64,000 nucleotides of DNA. Origin: Pseudohoeflea sp964511625. Lineage in GTDB: Bacteria; Pseudomonadota; Alphaproteobacteria; Rhizobiales; Rhizobiaceae. The position numbers and the translations under genes are program-made. The notes beneath the pieces were generated by a model. It searched no databases. It was not told where the DNA came from and saw only the letters and a program-made list of their open reading frames with translations. This document shows positions 24,806 through 32,157 of this stretch, in pieces (position 1 is the first letter of the stretch; each line of letters opens with the position of its first letter). The stretch spans positions 186,001-250,000 of the forward strand of contig CAZEJG010000001.1 in the NCBI GenBank assembly GCA_964511625.1. The letters run 5' to 3'.

Positions 24806-25158
24806 CAGCCGCGAGTTAGCAAGTTGCTCCATCTGTAGCCAGTGTGGAGCGCCAGTGGTTTGCGGCGTAACTCGCGGTGCGACCATGCGCCAACCTCTTG
24901 ATCTTGGAAATGAATCCCTTTACCAAATATAAGGGGTAGAATTTTGCAGCCATTAAGGGGGCGATCATGACGAACGCGAAGAAACAGCCTTACACCGGTC
25001 CGCAGATGAAGAAGGCGATCGCAACGTTGCAAGCCGTCGCGGCGCAGCAGGCCCCTTCCAGCTTGCCGCCGAAGGACGTCCTGCCGGACTAGTCGTCCAT
25101 CGGACGGTTCTGGCAAAGAGGACAGACTTTTTGCCGGCAGCCTTTGCGTGCGTCTGGC
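24806..25158. repeat. Tandem duplication unit 2
   Basis: This is the second copy of the duplicated segment: the same 161-base leader, the second 41-codon gene and the spacer that then runs into the intact lysR 3' end (similarity continues past 25158 into the gene). Because the intact lysR follows this copy, unit 2 is likely the ancestral arrangement and unit 1 the duplicate. There is a 3-base length difference in the spacer after the small gene. Confidence 0.82.
24967..25092 (+). CDS. Small unknown protein, 41 residues, copy 2
   Basis: This is a paralogue of the small gene at 24502: MTNAKKQPYTGPQMKKAIAT, LQAVAAQQAP and then a different, more acidic tail SSLPPKDVLPD. ATG 24967 follows AAGGGGGCG at the same distance as in copy 1. 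The sharp switch from near-identity in residues 1-28 to divergence in the last 12 suggests selection on the N-terminal part or frame drift near the end. It is convergent with lysR, whose stop is 67 bases away. Function unknown. Confidence 0.65.
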   Translation: MTNAKKQPYTGPQMKKAIATLQAVAAQQAPSSLPPKDVLPD

Positions 25159-26061
25159 CTACCTCTGCGGCAGCCCGAATGCCTGCTGGAAGTAGCTGCG
25201 GAAGGCGCGCATCGCCGGGGTGAACTCGGTGCTCGAGCGCCAGGCAAGGCCCACATCCATCGGGGGCACGGTGTCGGTGATGTTGATCGTCTCGATGCGC
25301 CGTCCCTCGAGCGACCAGGGTCTGTGCACCATGTCCGACAGGATCGCCACGCCGAGATTGTCGCCCACCATCGAGCGTACCGCCTCCACCGAGGAGGTCC
25401 GGAGCATCACCTGCGGCTGGTAGGGTGTGTTGTTCCAGTATTTCAGGGTTGAATAGGCGGCCTCGTCGACAGTCAGCATGATGTAGGGTTCTTCCGAAAC
25501 TTCCTTCAGCCCCACCGAAGTCTGCTTGAGCAGCCTGTGCTGCGCCGGCACCCACAGGCGCCGGACCGACCGCAACAGGGTTTCGGTCGATAGTGCCGGA
25601 TTGATGATGTTGGAAGTCAGGAGCACGGAGATGTCGTAGCGGTTGACCAGAAGGCCTTCCTCGATCGACTCCCGGTTCACCTCGTAGAGCTGGATCTTTA
25701 GCTTCGGATAGAGCCGCCGCATCCGCTCGATATGCATCGGCAGAAAGTACCCCATCACCGTATAGGTGGCGGCGACCGTCAACTCACCCTCGACATCCGC
25801 GCCGACGAAGGCGAGATGCGTCGCCTCGTCGACCTTGGCGAGGATCTCGTAGGCGTGTGAAAGGAATTGCCGCCCGGCCGCCGTCAGATCCATCCCCTGG
25901 GGTGTCCTGTCGAACAGCGACACGCCCAGCGAAAGTTCCAGCTCCTTGATCGCCGCCGTCACCGCCGATTGCGAGATCGAGAGGTTGACCGCGGCATGGG
26001 AGATCTGGCCCAGTTCGGCGGTTGCGACGAAGTAGCGAAGCTGGCGCAGGCTGAAACTCAT
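25159..26061 (-). CDS. LysR-family transcriptional regulator
   Basis: This 300-residue LTTR has the winged helix at residues 1-60 (LRQLRYFVATAELGQISHAAVNLSISQSAVTAAIKELE) and a standard effector-binding half. It is divergent from pxpA with 241 bases between, the usual arrangement for an LTTR controlling the neighbouring operon. A T-N11-A dyad at 26214-26230 lies in that gap. The effector is expected to be a substrate or intermediate of the Pxp/biotin pathway. Its 3' end is duplicated in truncated form at 24691-24800. Confidence 0.92.
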   Translation of the reverse strand: MSFSLRQLRYFVATAELGQISHAAVNLSISQSAVTAAIKELELSLGVSLFDRTPQGMDLTAAGRQFLSHAYEILAKVDEATHLAFVGADVEGELTVAATYTVMGYFLPMHIERMRRLYPKLKIQLYEVNRESIEEGLLVNRYDISVLLTSNIINPALSTETLLRSVRRLWVPAQHRLLKQTSVGLKEVSEEPYIMLTVDEAAYSTLKYWNNTPYQPQVMLRTSSVEAVRSMVGDNLGVAILSDMVHRPWSLEGRRIETINITDTVPPMDVGLAWRSSTEFTPAMRAFRSYFQQAFGLPQR

Positions 26062-26213
26062 GGTGGAAATGCCCCATCAATTTATCTGAATTTGCCCGCA
26101 GATAATCAGAAGGCCTGCGAAAAATTCATGCGGAATTTTCTTCGCACCTGCACAAAACGAGCGCAGGCCATTGAAAAAGAGCGAAAATGCGCTGCCGCGG
26201 ATTTGATCGCGCT

Positions 26214-26230
26214 TATCGAATAATTCGATA
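26214..26230. promoter_or_regulatory. Candidate LysR-type operator (17-bp perfect dyad)
   Basis: TATCGAA-TAA-TTCGATA is a perfect inverted repeat containing the LysR-box pattern T-N11-A. It lies in the lysR/pxpA divergent region, 73 bases before the pxpA start. Both position and form fit the recognition site of the adjacent LysR regulator; binding is inferred. Confidence 0.6.
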
Positions 26231-26302
26231 CTAGAGCGCCAAAAATAAAATTTTTCAAATCCAAATTTCTCTCCTAGCGTTTTTGACAACGAAAAGACGA
26301 GG

Positions 26303-27088
26303 GTGAGCGTTTTGAAAAGTGTCGTCGATATCAATTGCGATATGGGTGAAGCCTTCGGTCGGTGGCGCATCGGAGATGCCGACGACAAGACGCTCATGCC
26401 GCATATCAGTTCGGCCAACATCGCCACCGGTTTCCACGCTGGCGACCCCAATCTGATCGACGAGACGGTGGAACTCGCCGCAAGCCACGGCGTCGGTGTC
26501 GGCGCCCATCCCGGCTACAACGACCTGCAGGGCTTCGGACGCCGCAAGATCCTCGGCAACAGCCGCGAACTGGTCAACGACATCGTCTATCAGGTGGGCG
26601 CGCTGCGCGAATTCGCCCGCCGGCACGGCGTGTCGGTGCAGCACGTGAAGCCCCACGGCGCGCTTTATATGGAAATGGCCTCGAACGCGGAGCTCGCCCG
26701 CCTCTTCGTCGATTACCTGCGCAAGGTCGCGCCGACGGCTGCCATCTTCTGCACCGCGGGAACGCAGACCCACAAGGCGGCGCTGGAAGCCGGTCAGCCC
26801 TTCGCCTGCGAGTTCTATGCCGACCGCGACTACAACGACAACGGCGAGATCGTCTTCGTGCGCGACGCCGGCCGTCCCGATCCCGACGTCCTGGCGAAGA
26901 AGGTGCTGCGCGCCTGCCAGGAGGGCCGGGTGAAGACCGTGACCGGCAACGACATCGAGATCGAGTTCCAGACCATCTGTTTCCACTCCGATACGCTCGG
27001 AGCCTTCGACATCGTGACCCGGATGCGCGACCTGCTGGTCGCGAACGGCATCCGTATCGCGCCCGTTTCCCAGATCCTTGGCAATTGA
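26303..27088 (+). CDS. pxpA: LamB/YcsF-family protein PxpA (5-oxoprolinase subunit A)
   Basis: PxpA is one of three subunits of bacterial 5-oxoprolinase, which hydrolyses the lactam 5-oxoproline to glutamate with ATP. The 261-residue protein shows the family opening VDINCDMGEAFGRWRIGDAD, the ISSANIATGFHAGDPN block, VGAHPGYNDLQGFGRR, VKPHGALYMEM and the end segment CFHSDT. The start is GTG 26303 (MSVLKSVVDIN); TTG 26312 is an alternative. It is the first gene after the LysR dyad. Unlike E. coli, pxpB and pxpC do not follow directly; biotin carrier and biotin carboxylase genes are inserted between them, so the substrate may differ from 5-oxoproline. Confidence 0.88.
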   Translation: MSVLKSVVDINCDMGEAFGRWRIGDADDKTLMPHISSANIATGFHAGDPNLIDETVELAASHGVGVGAHPGYNDLQGFGRRKILGNSRELVNDIVYQVGALREFARRHGVSVQHVKPHGALYMEMASNAELARLFVDYLRKVAPTAAIFCTAGTQTHKAALEAGQPFACEFYADRDYNDNGEIVFVRDAGRPDPDVLAKKVLRACQEGRVKTVTGNDIEIEFQTICFHSDTLGAFDIVTRMRDLLVANGIRIAPVSQILGN

Positions 27089-27104
27089 CCGGCGGAGAAC
27101 ACCC

Positions 27105-27347
27105 ATGAGCAAGCATGAAATCAGATCGCCGCTTCCCGGCACCTTCTACCGGGCCTCCTCGCCGGAAGCCGCTCCCTTCAAGGCGGACGGCGATGCGGTC
27201 GCCGAAGCCGACACGATCGGGCTGATCGAGGTGATGAAGACCTTCCAGGAAGTCCCTGCCGGGGTCGCCGGCCAGAAGATCACCTTTCTGGTCGACAACG
27301 AGGAAGCGGTCATGGCCGGCCAGGTGATCGCCGAGGTCGAGTCATGA
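27105..27347 (+). CDS. Biotin carboxyl carrier protein, short form
   Basis: This 80-residue biotinyl domain has the lipoyl/biotinyl fold landmarks RSPLPGTFYRASSPEAAPF, DTIGLIEVMKTFQEV and GQVIAEVES. Lys in EVMKTF is the expected biotinylation site; the canonical EAMKM context is changed on both sides but Met-Lys is kept. It lacks the N-terminal extension of AccB (about 75 residues), so it is a free-standing carrier. It starts at ATG 27105 and overlaps the biotin carboxylase gene by 4 bases. Confidence 0.9.
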   Translation: MSKHEIRSPLPGTFYRASSPEAAPFKADGDAVAEADTIGLIEVMKTFQEVPAGVAGQKITFLVDNEEAVMAGQVIAEVES

Positions 27348-28729
27348 CCATCAAGTCCGTCCTCATCGCCAACCGCGGAGAGATCGCCGTCCGTGTTGTG
27401 ACGGCGGCGAAGGCGCTCGGCATCAGGACGGTGCAGGTCCACAGTGCAGCCGACGCCGACATGCTGGCGGTAAAGCTTGCCGACGAGTCGGTCGATATCG
27501 GCCCGCCGGCGGCGAAGAAATCCTATCTCAGCATCGAGGCGATCATCGCTGCGGCGAAACAGGCCGGCATCGATGCCATCCACCCGGGTTACGGCTTTCT
27601 ATCGGAAAACGGTGACTTCGCCGACGCCGTCGAGGCTGCCGGCATGATCTTCATCGGCCCGTCCGGTGAGGCCATCCGCACGCTGGGCGACAAAGTGGCG
27701 GCGCGCGATGTCGCCCGGCGGGCGGGTGTGCCGACGGTTCCGGGCAGCGACGGTCGGCTGTCGGGGCTGGACGAGGCCAAGGCGCTCGCCGGCGAGATCG
27801 GCTATCCGGTGATGATCAAGGCGGCCGCCGGTGGCGGCGGTCGCGGCATCCGGATCGTCGCGGACGCTGCCGAACTCGAGAGGCAGTATCCGCAGGCCTC
27901 CGCCGAGGCGCAGGCCGCTTTCGGCGACGGCGGTCTCTACATGGAAAAGGTCATCACGCGTGCCCGCCACGTCGAAGTCCAGATTTTCGGCGACGGCGAG
28001 AATTTCGTCCATTTCTTCGAGCGGGAATGCTCGCTCCAGCGGCGCCGCCAGAAGGTCTGGGAAGAGGCGCCGAGCGCCGGGCTTGACGCCGGAGTGCGCA
28101 AGAACCTCTGCGACAGCGCAGTCGCTCTGGCGCGCGAAGTGAAATATCGCGGCGCCGGCACGGTCGAATATCTCTACGACGACAAGACCGGGGAGTTCTA
28201 TTTCATCGAGGTCAACACCCGCATCCAGGTGGAGCATCCCGTCACCGAGATGATCACCGGCTTCGACCTCGTCCAGGAGATGTTCAAGGTCGCCGGCGGC
28301 GCGGCCCTCTCGGTCACGCAGGACGACATCACCGAGACCGGTCACGCCATCGAGTGCCGTATCAACGCCGAAGACCCGTTCAAGGGCTTTCTGCCGACGC
28401 CGGGTTCCATCAGCGAGCTCTCGGTGCCGGAAGGCGAGGGCATTCGTTTCGATACGATGCTCTATGAGGGCTACACGATCCCGCCCTTCTACGATTCCCT
28501 GTTGGGAAAGCTCATCGTCCACGCGGAGAGCCGCGAGGCCTGTCTCGCCAAGCTCGCAACGACGCTCGAGAAACTGAAGATCGCGGGCGTGGCGACGACG
28601 GTGCCGCTGCATCTGGCGCTCGCCCGGGACGAGACCGTCGCCTCCGGCGACTATCACACGCGTTTCCTGGAAGCTTGGCTCGATACCGATTTCGCCAGGC
28701 TCGCAGACCCCAAAGAGGAGGTGGCCTGA
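27344..28729 (+). CDS. Biotin carboxylase subunit associated with Pxp proteins
   Basis: This 461-residue ATP-grasp biotin carboxylase has LIANRGEIAVRVVTAAKALG, the HPGYGFLSEN block, the glycine-rich ATP lid KAAAGGGGRGIRIV, EIQIFGDGEN-like strands, and FIEVNTRIQVEHPVTEMITG containing the catalytic Glu and Arg. The block corresponding to E. coli RRHQKVVEEAP reads RRRQKVWEEAP, with Arg for His next to the bicarbonate-activating Lys. It is not beside an acetyl- or propionyl-CoA carboxyltransferase; its partners are the carrier upstream and PxpB/PxpC downstream, which are homologous to the carboxyltransferase half of urea carboxylase. The ATGA overlaps on both sides indicate tight coupling. Confidence 0.9.
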   Translation: MTIKSVLIANRGEIAVRVVTAAKALGIRTVQVHSAADADMLAVKLADESVDIGPPAAKKSYLSIEAIIAAAKQAGIDAIHPGYGFLSENGDFADAVEAAGMIFIGPSGEAIRTLGDKVAARDVARRAGVPTVPGSDGRLSGLDEAKALAGEIGYPVMIKAAAGGGGRGIRIVADAAELERQYPQASAEAQAAFGDGGLYMEKVITRARHVEVQIFGDGENFVHFFERECSLQRRRQKVWEEAPSAGLDAGVRKNLCDSAVALAREVKYRGAGTVEYLYDDKTGEFYFIEVNTRIQVEHPVTEMITGFDLVQEMFKVAGGAALSVTQDDITETGHAIECRINAEDPFKGFLPTPGSISELSVPEGEGIRFDTMLYEGYTIPPFYDSLLGKLIVHAESREACLAKLATTLEKLKIAGVATTVPLHLALARDETVASGDYHTRFLEAWLDTDFARLADPKEEVA

Positions 28730-29604
28730 TGCCCGCTCGCTACACATTTGGCGGCGACGAACACCTGTTTGTCGAATGCAGCGACGAGATGTCGCTCGAC
28801 GCCTTCTTCAAGAGCCTGTCGATGGCGACCGGCATCAAGGACAGCAATATCAAGGGCGTGACGGAAATCTGCCCGGCTAATGCCTCACTGCAGGTCAAGT
28901 TCAATCCGGACATCATCAAGCCCGAAGACATCCTGAAGGAAGTCCAGGCGATCGAAGGCGCGGCGGAGAAGGCCGAGCCGGTGCTGACCACCCGCATCGT
29001 CGAGATCCCGGTCTATTACAACGATCCCTGGACCCACGAGACGCTGATGCGCTTCCGCGAGCGCCATCAGGATCCGTCGGGCACCGATCTCGAATATGCC
29101 GCCCGCATCAATGATTATTCGAGCGTCGACGACTTCATCGCCGCCCATTCCGGCTCGCCCTGGTTCGTCTCCATGGTCGGCTTCGTCGCGGGTCTGCCGT
29201 TCATGTACCAGATGGTCGAGCGCCAGCGGCAGATCGAGGTGCCGAAATACCTGCGTCCCCGTACAGACACGCCGAAGCTCACGGTCGGCTATGGCGGCTG
29301 CTTCTCCTGCATCTACTCGGTGCGTGGCGCCGGTGGGTACCAGATGTTCGGCATCACGCCGATGCCGATCTTCGATCCGACTCAGCAGACCAGCTATCTG
29401 CGCGATTTCATGGTGTTCTTCCGTCCCGGCGACATCGTCAAGTTCAAGCCGATCGACCGGGACCAGTACGATGCCGCGGTCGAGGAAGTCGACAAGGGTC
29501 AGTTCAGCCCGCCGGTCCGCGAGGTGAAGTTCGACCTGCGCGAATTCTCAAAGGATATCGACGGCTACAACGCCAAGCTGGAGGGCATGCTCAATGGCCA
29601 TTAA
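28729..29604 (+). CDS. pxpB: PxpB / allophanate hydrolase subunit 1-like (KipI family)
   Basis: This 291-residue protein starts at ATG 28729 overlapping the carboxylase stop. The core matches PxpB/KipI: FGGDEHLFVECSDEMSLDA at the start, VEIPVYYNDPWTHE, FVAGLPFMYQM (the F-x-PGF-like region), KLTVGYGGCFSCIYSVRGAGG and a Gly-rich end leading to FRPGDIVKFKPI. E. coli PxpB is about 218 residues, so this form is longer, in the middle and at the end. In urea carboxylase the homologous region is part of the carboxyltransferase, which fits with the biotin carrier and carboxylase encoded just upstream. Confidence 0.85.
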   Translation: MPARYTFGGDEHLFVECSDEMSLDAFFKSLSMATGIKDSNIKGVTEICPANASLQVKFNPDIIKPEDILKEVQAIEGAAEKAEPVLTTRIVEIPVYYNDPWTHETLMRFRERHQDPSGTDLEYAARINDYSSVDDFIAAHSGSPWFVSMVGFVAGLPFMYQMVERQRQIEVPKYLRPRTDTPKLTVGYGGCFSCIYSVRGAGGYQMFGITPMPIFDPTQQTSYLRDFMVFFRPGDIVKFKPIDRDQYDAAVEEVDKGQFSPPVREVKFDLREFSKDIDGYNAKLEGMLNGH

Positions 29605-30565
29605 GGTTCTCCACCACGGTCTGGCGACCACCGTCCAGGATCTCGGTCGCCCCGGCTATTTCCATCTCGGCATCCCCATGGGCGGCGCCATGGACCGCTA
29701 TGCCATGCGCGCGGCCAATCTTCTCGTCGGCAATGACGAGGGCGCGGCTGGTCTCGAAGCGGTCTTCATGGGGCCGAAGCTGGAATTTACGGAGGATGCG
29801 CTCGTCGCCGTCACCGGCGCCGACATGCCGGCCAAGGTCGACGGCGAGGAAAAGCCCGGCTGGACCGCTTTCAAGGTCGAGGCCGGACAGGTGCTCTCCT
29901 TCGATTTCCTCAAGGCCGGCGCGCGCATCTGCATTGCGGTCTCGGGCGGTATCGACGTGCCCGAGGCTCTCGGTAGTCGTTCGACCTATCCAATCGGCGC
30001 ACTCGGCGGCTTCAAGGGACGGCCGATCGCTGCCGGCGACGAGTTGCCGGTGGGCGAGGGCAGTCTCGCCTCCGAGGGAAAATCGGTCGCTCCGGCGCTC
30101 CGCCGCATGCCGGCAAGCCCTTGCGAACTGCGCGTTGTTCCCGGTCTCTACTGGGACCGGCTGACTGACAGCGCCAAGGACAGCTTCTTCGCCGACGAAT
30201 GGAAGGTCGCGCCCGAGGCCGACCGCATGGGCTACCGCTTCAAGGGTGGCCGGCATCTCGAATTCGTCGAGCGCAAGCAGCCCTTCGGCGCCGGCTCCGA
30301 TCCCTCCAACATCGTCGACAGCTGCTATCCCTACGGCTCGATCCAGGTGCCGGGCGGCACCGAGCCGATCATCCTGCACCGCGACGCGGTGTCGGGCGGC
30401 GGCTATTTCATGGTCGGAACCGTGATCTCGGCCGACATGGACCTGATAGGGCAGCTCCAGCCGCACACGCCGACCCGTTTCGTCAAGGTCGACATGGATC
30501 AGGCGCTCGCCGCCCGCGCCGACCGGGCGAAGATGCTCGCCGCCTTGCGCGAAAGCCTGGACTGA
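29594..30565 (+). CDS. pxpC: PxpC / allophanate hydrolase subunit 2-like (KipA family)
   Basis: This 323-residue cyclophilin-like-fold protein opens with the family signature VLHHGLATTVQDLGRPGYFH, then GGAMDRYAMRAANLLVGND, CIAVSGGIDVPEALGSRSTY and the late SNIVDSCYPYGSIQVPGG plus EPIILHRDAVSGGGYF. It overlaps pxpB by 11 bases. PxpB and PxpC together form the ATP-dependent half of 5-oxoprolinase and are equivalent to the carboxyltransferase domain of urea carboxylase. It is the last gene of the LysR-linked five-gene unit; the next gene is on the other strand. Confidence 0.88.
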   Translation: MAIKVLHHGLATTVQDLGRPGYFHLGIPMGGAMDRYAMRAANLLVGNDEGAAGLEAVFMGPKLEFTEDALVAVTGADMPAKVDGEEKPGWTAFKVEAGQVLSFDFLKAGARICIAVSGGIDVPEALGSRSTYPIGALGGFKGRPIAAGDELPVGEGSLASEGKSVAPALRRMPASPCELRVVPGLYWDRLTDSAKDSFFADEWKVAPEADRMGYRFKGGRHLEFVERKQPFGAGSDPSNIVDSCYPYGSIQVPGGTEPIILHRDAVSGGGYFMVGTVISADMDLIGQLQPHTPTRFVKVDMDQALAARADRAKMLAALRESLD

Positions 30566-30589
30566 GGAGATTGCCCGATGGCCGCCGTC

Positions 30590-31594
30590 TCACTCCACAC
30601 GGGTCAGGTAGTCGGCGGTCTCACTCGGTCCGGGGATGATCGAGACGATCTTCATCTGGGCGATCATCCGCTTCATCGAAGCGTCGAGATGGGTGTCGAG
30701 CATGGCGGCGGCGGCGTCGATCGCCCCGCGCATCAACAATTCGACGACAAGTCGCATTTCGGTGATGGCGGTGGAATCGTCGGGAAGGCCGAGATGCCTG
30801 AGAAGGCGTTCGGCGGCGGTGACCGGCAAAAGGTTGTTCCGTATCATTTCTCGCATGCGCTCGCTGGCGGGCGCCAGCACGCAATGATCGATCATGTTGG
30901 CCTGGACCTCCTCGAGCTTTTCGAGGTGTTCGACGGGCTGAGACTCCTCGAGCGTCGTCATGCGCTGGTAGAGGGCCACGATGCGGTCCCGGTCGATCGC
31001 TCCGGCGCCGGATTTGAGTGCAGCGGGTTCCAGCATGCGCCTGATGCCGAAATGGTCCTTGATGGTCTGCGCGGTCAGCGGCCCGGCGATCCAGTGCGAA
31101 CTCTGGTTCTTGCGCACCAGGCCACGTTCCTGCAGACGGCTGAGCACGTCGCGCACCACGGTGCGGCTGACCTTGAAGTGCGTCGCCAGTTCCATCTCGA
31201 TGATCCGGTACTGGCCGAAGACCACGCAGGCGGCGACGTCGTGCTCGACCTGGTTGTAGATCCGCGCCCAGGAGGAGCGGCTCTGCAGCGCATCCGCGTG
31301 ATGATCGATGACGAGGCCGAGCGTCTTGATGTCGGTGCGGTCGGGTTCGATGTCCTTGCCGGCGGGGCCCACGAGAAAGCCGCGGCCGCTGAAGCGGTGG
31401 ATCAGCCCGTCAGTCTCGAGCTGGGCGAGGGCGCGCTGAACCGGCGCGCGCGAGGTCTGCAGGATTTCCGCGATCGGCCCCTCGAGCAGCACCAATCCCT
31501 TCGGCAACAGGCCGCCGGTGATGTTGTCCCGCAGGATCGCTTCGGCGACTTCGTAGCGACGCTTGGCTGTCTGGCTGGCACTGCTTTTCGTCAT
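30590..31594 (-). CDS. GntR-family regulator with two winged-helix domains
   Basis: At 334 residues this is about 90 longer than usual FadR-class regulators, and the extra length is a second DNA-binding domain. The first winged helix spans about 14-75 (YEVAEAILRDNITGGLLPKG, SRAPVQRALAQLETDGLI) and the second about 112-172 (QVEHDVAACVVFGQYRI, VSRTVVRDVLSRLQERGLV). An all-helical FCD-like effector domain fills about 178-320. Both winged helices keep the SRxxVxxxLxxLxxxGL recognition pattern. It is divergent from the 18.5-kb catabolic gene train, with a 563-base gap containing two related candidate operators, so it probably represses that operon. Confidence 0.85.
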   Translation of the reverse strand: MTKSSASQTAKRRYEVAEAILRDNITGGLLPKGLVLLEGPIAEILQTSRAPVQRALAQLETDGLIHRFSGRGFLVGPAGKDIEPDRTDIKTLGLVIDHHADALQSRSSWARIYNQVEHDVAACVVFGQYRIIEMELATHFKVSRTVVRDVLSRLQERGLVRKNQSSHWIAGPLTAQTIKDHFGIRRMLEPAALKSGAGAIDRDRIVALYQRMTTLEESQPVEHLEKLEEVQANMIDHCVLAPASERMREMIRNNLLPVTAAERLLRHLGLPDDSTAITEMRLVVELLMRGAIDAAAAMLDTHLDASMKRMIAQMKIVSIIPGPSETADYLTRVE

Positions 31595-31691
31595 ACGCGC
31601 GAGGTCCTCTTTCCAACCTCAAATTGCAACGGCATGCGATCTTCTCAGTATGCGATTCCGCCTCGGCCGCATACGCCACCATAAATGACTT

Positions 31692-31701
31692 TTGTATACA
31701 T
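31692..31701. promoter_or_regulatory. Candidate GntR operator TTGTATACAT
   Basis: This near-perfect dyad around TGTATACA fits the form of FadR-subfamily (FCD) GntR sites. It lies 98 bases before the GntR start codon. A related sequence occurs at 31967 on the operon side, which strengthens the case that both are bound by the same protein. Confidence 0.5.
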
Positions 31702-31966
31702 AAGCTGAAGACTGTTGGAGGTGCAACAGGATTCAGGCTCCCGTCCGCAATTCGGGACGAGGCCATGGCCCGGGCTGGCTAGGCTGAGCCCAGGCCAGTG
31801 CATCTTGATGGTTTCTTGTGCACGAAGCCCCGGAAATACTGGAGAAATCTGGCAGATCGTGGAAATTGATGCGCGCGAGCGGAGTGCCCGATTTTAGGCA
31901 ATCTGTATGATTTTTCGCCAAAAATCGCTGCGGTGCAAAAAAAATGCATTCGCGATAAAAAGCCTA

Positions 31967-31976
31967 TTGAATACAA
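31967..31976. promoter_or_regulatory. Second candidate GntR operator TTGAATACAA
   Basis: It matches the site at 31692 in TTG-x-ATACA and lies 182 bases before the first gene of the catabolic operon, within an A/T-rich promoter-like segment. Two spaced sites could suit a regulator with two DNA-binding domains or looping by a dimer. The assignment is by similarity and position only. Confidence 0.4.
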
Positions 31977-32157
31977 AAACCATTCGTGCAATCGTTTTGA
32001 AATCGGGAGACGCAAGAAGCTCCCCAGGGTGAACGACGGAAAACGTCACACAGCCAACCGTGAAATCAGCCGAACGCCTGCGGGTGTGCGGTCGTGAGAT
32101 GCTGCATTCGGAAAACGCCCGTTTGCGGCCACGGGTGAGGTGTGTCCGGCGTGAAGA

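Larger units (their letters stand above)
31595..32157. other. 563-base divergent regulatory region without a convincing gene
   Basis: This stretch lies between the GntR regulator (minus) and the long catabolic operon (plus). It holds two GntR-like candidate operators, an inverted repeat GTATGCG/CGCATAC (31649-31675), a GC-rich stretch with overlapping dyads (31765-31800) and an A/T-rich segment (31900-31980) suited to a promoter. Short open frames here have no ribosome site or similarity. The length leaves room for a sizeable 5' leader on the operon. Confidence 0.6.

Noticed and set aside
24341..25158. CRISPR array or insertion sequence
   Set aside because: There are only two copies of a 465-bp unit, with no short repeat/spacer pattern, terminal inverted repeats or transposase; a simple tandem duplication explains it.
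31751..31790. Stretch resembling a guanidine-III riboswitch (GGGACGAGGCC)
   Set aside because: Only a short string matches from memory; the required pseudoknot partner and the ACAAGACG-type 3' part are absent, and it lies about 400 bases from the next gene.
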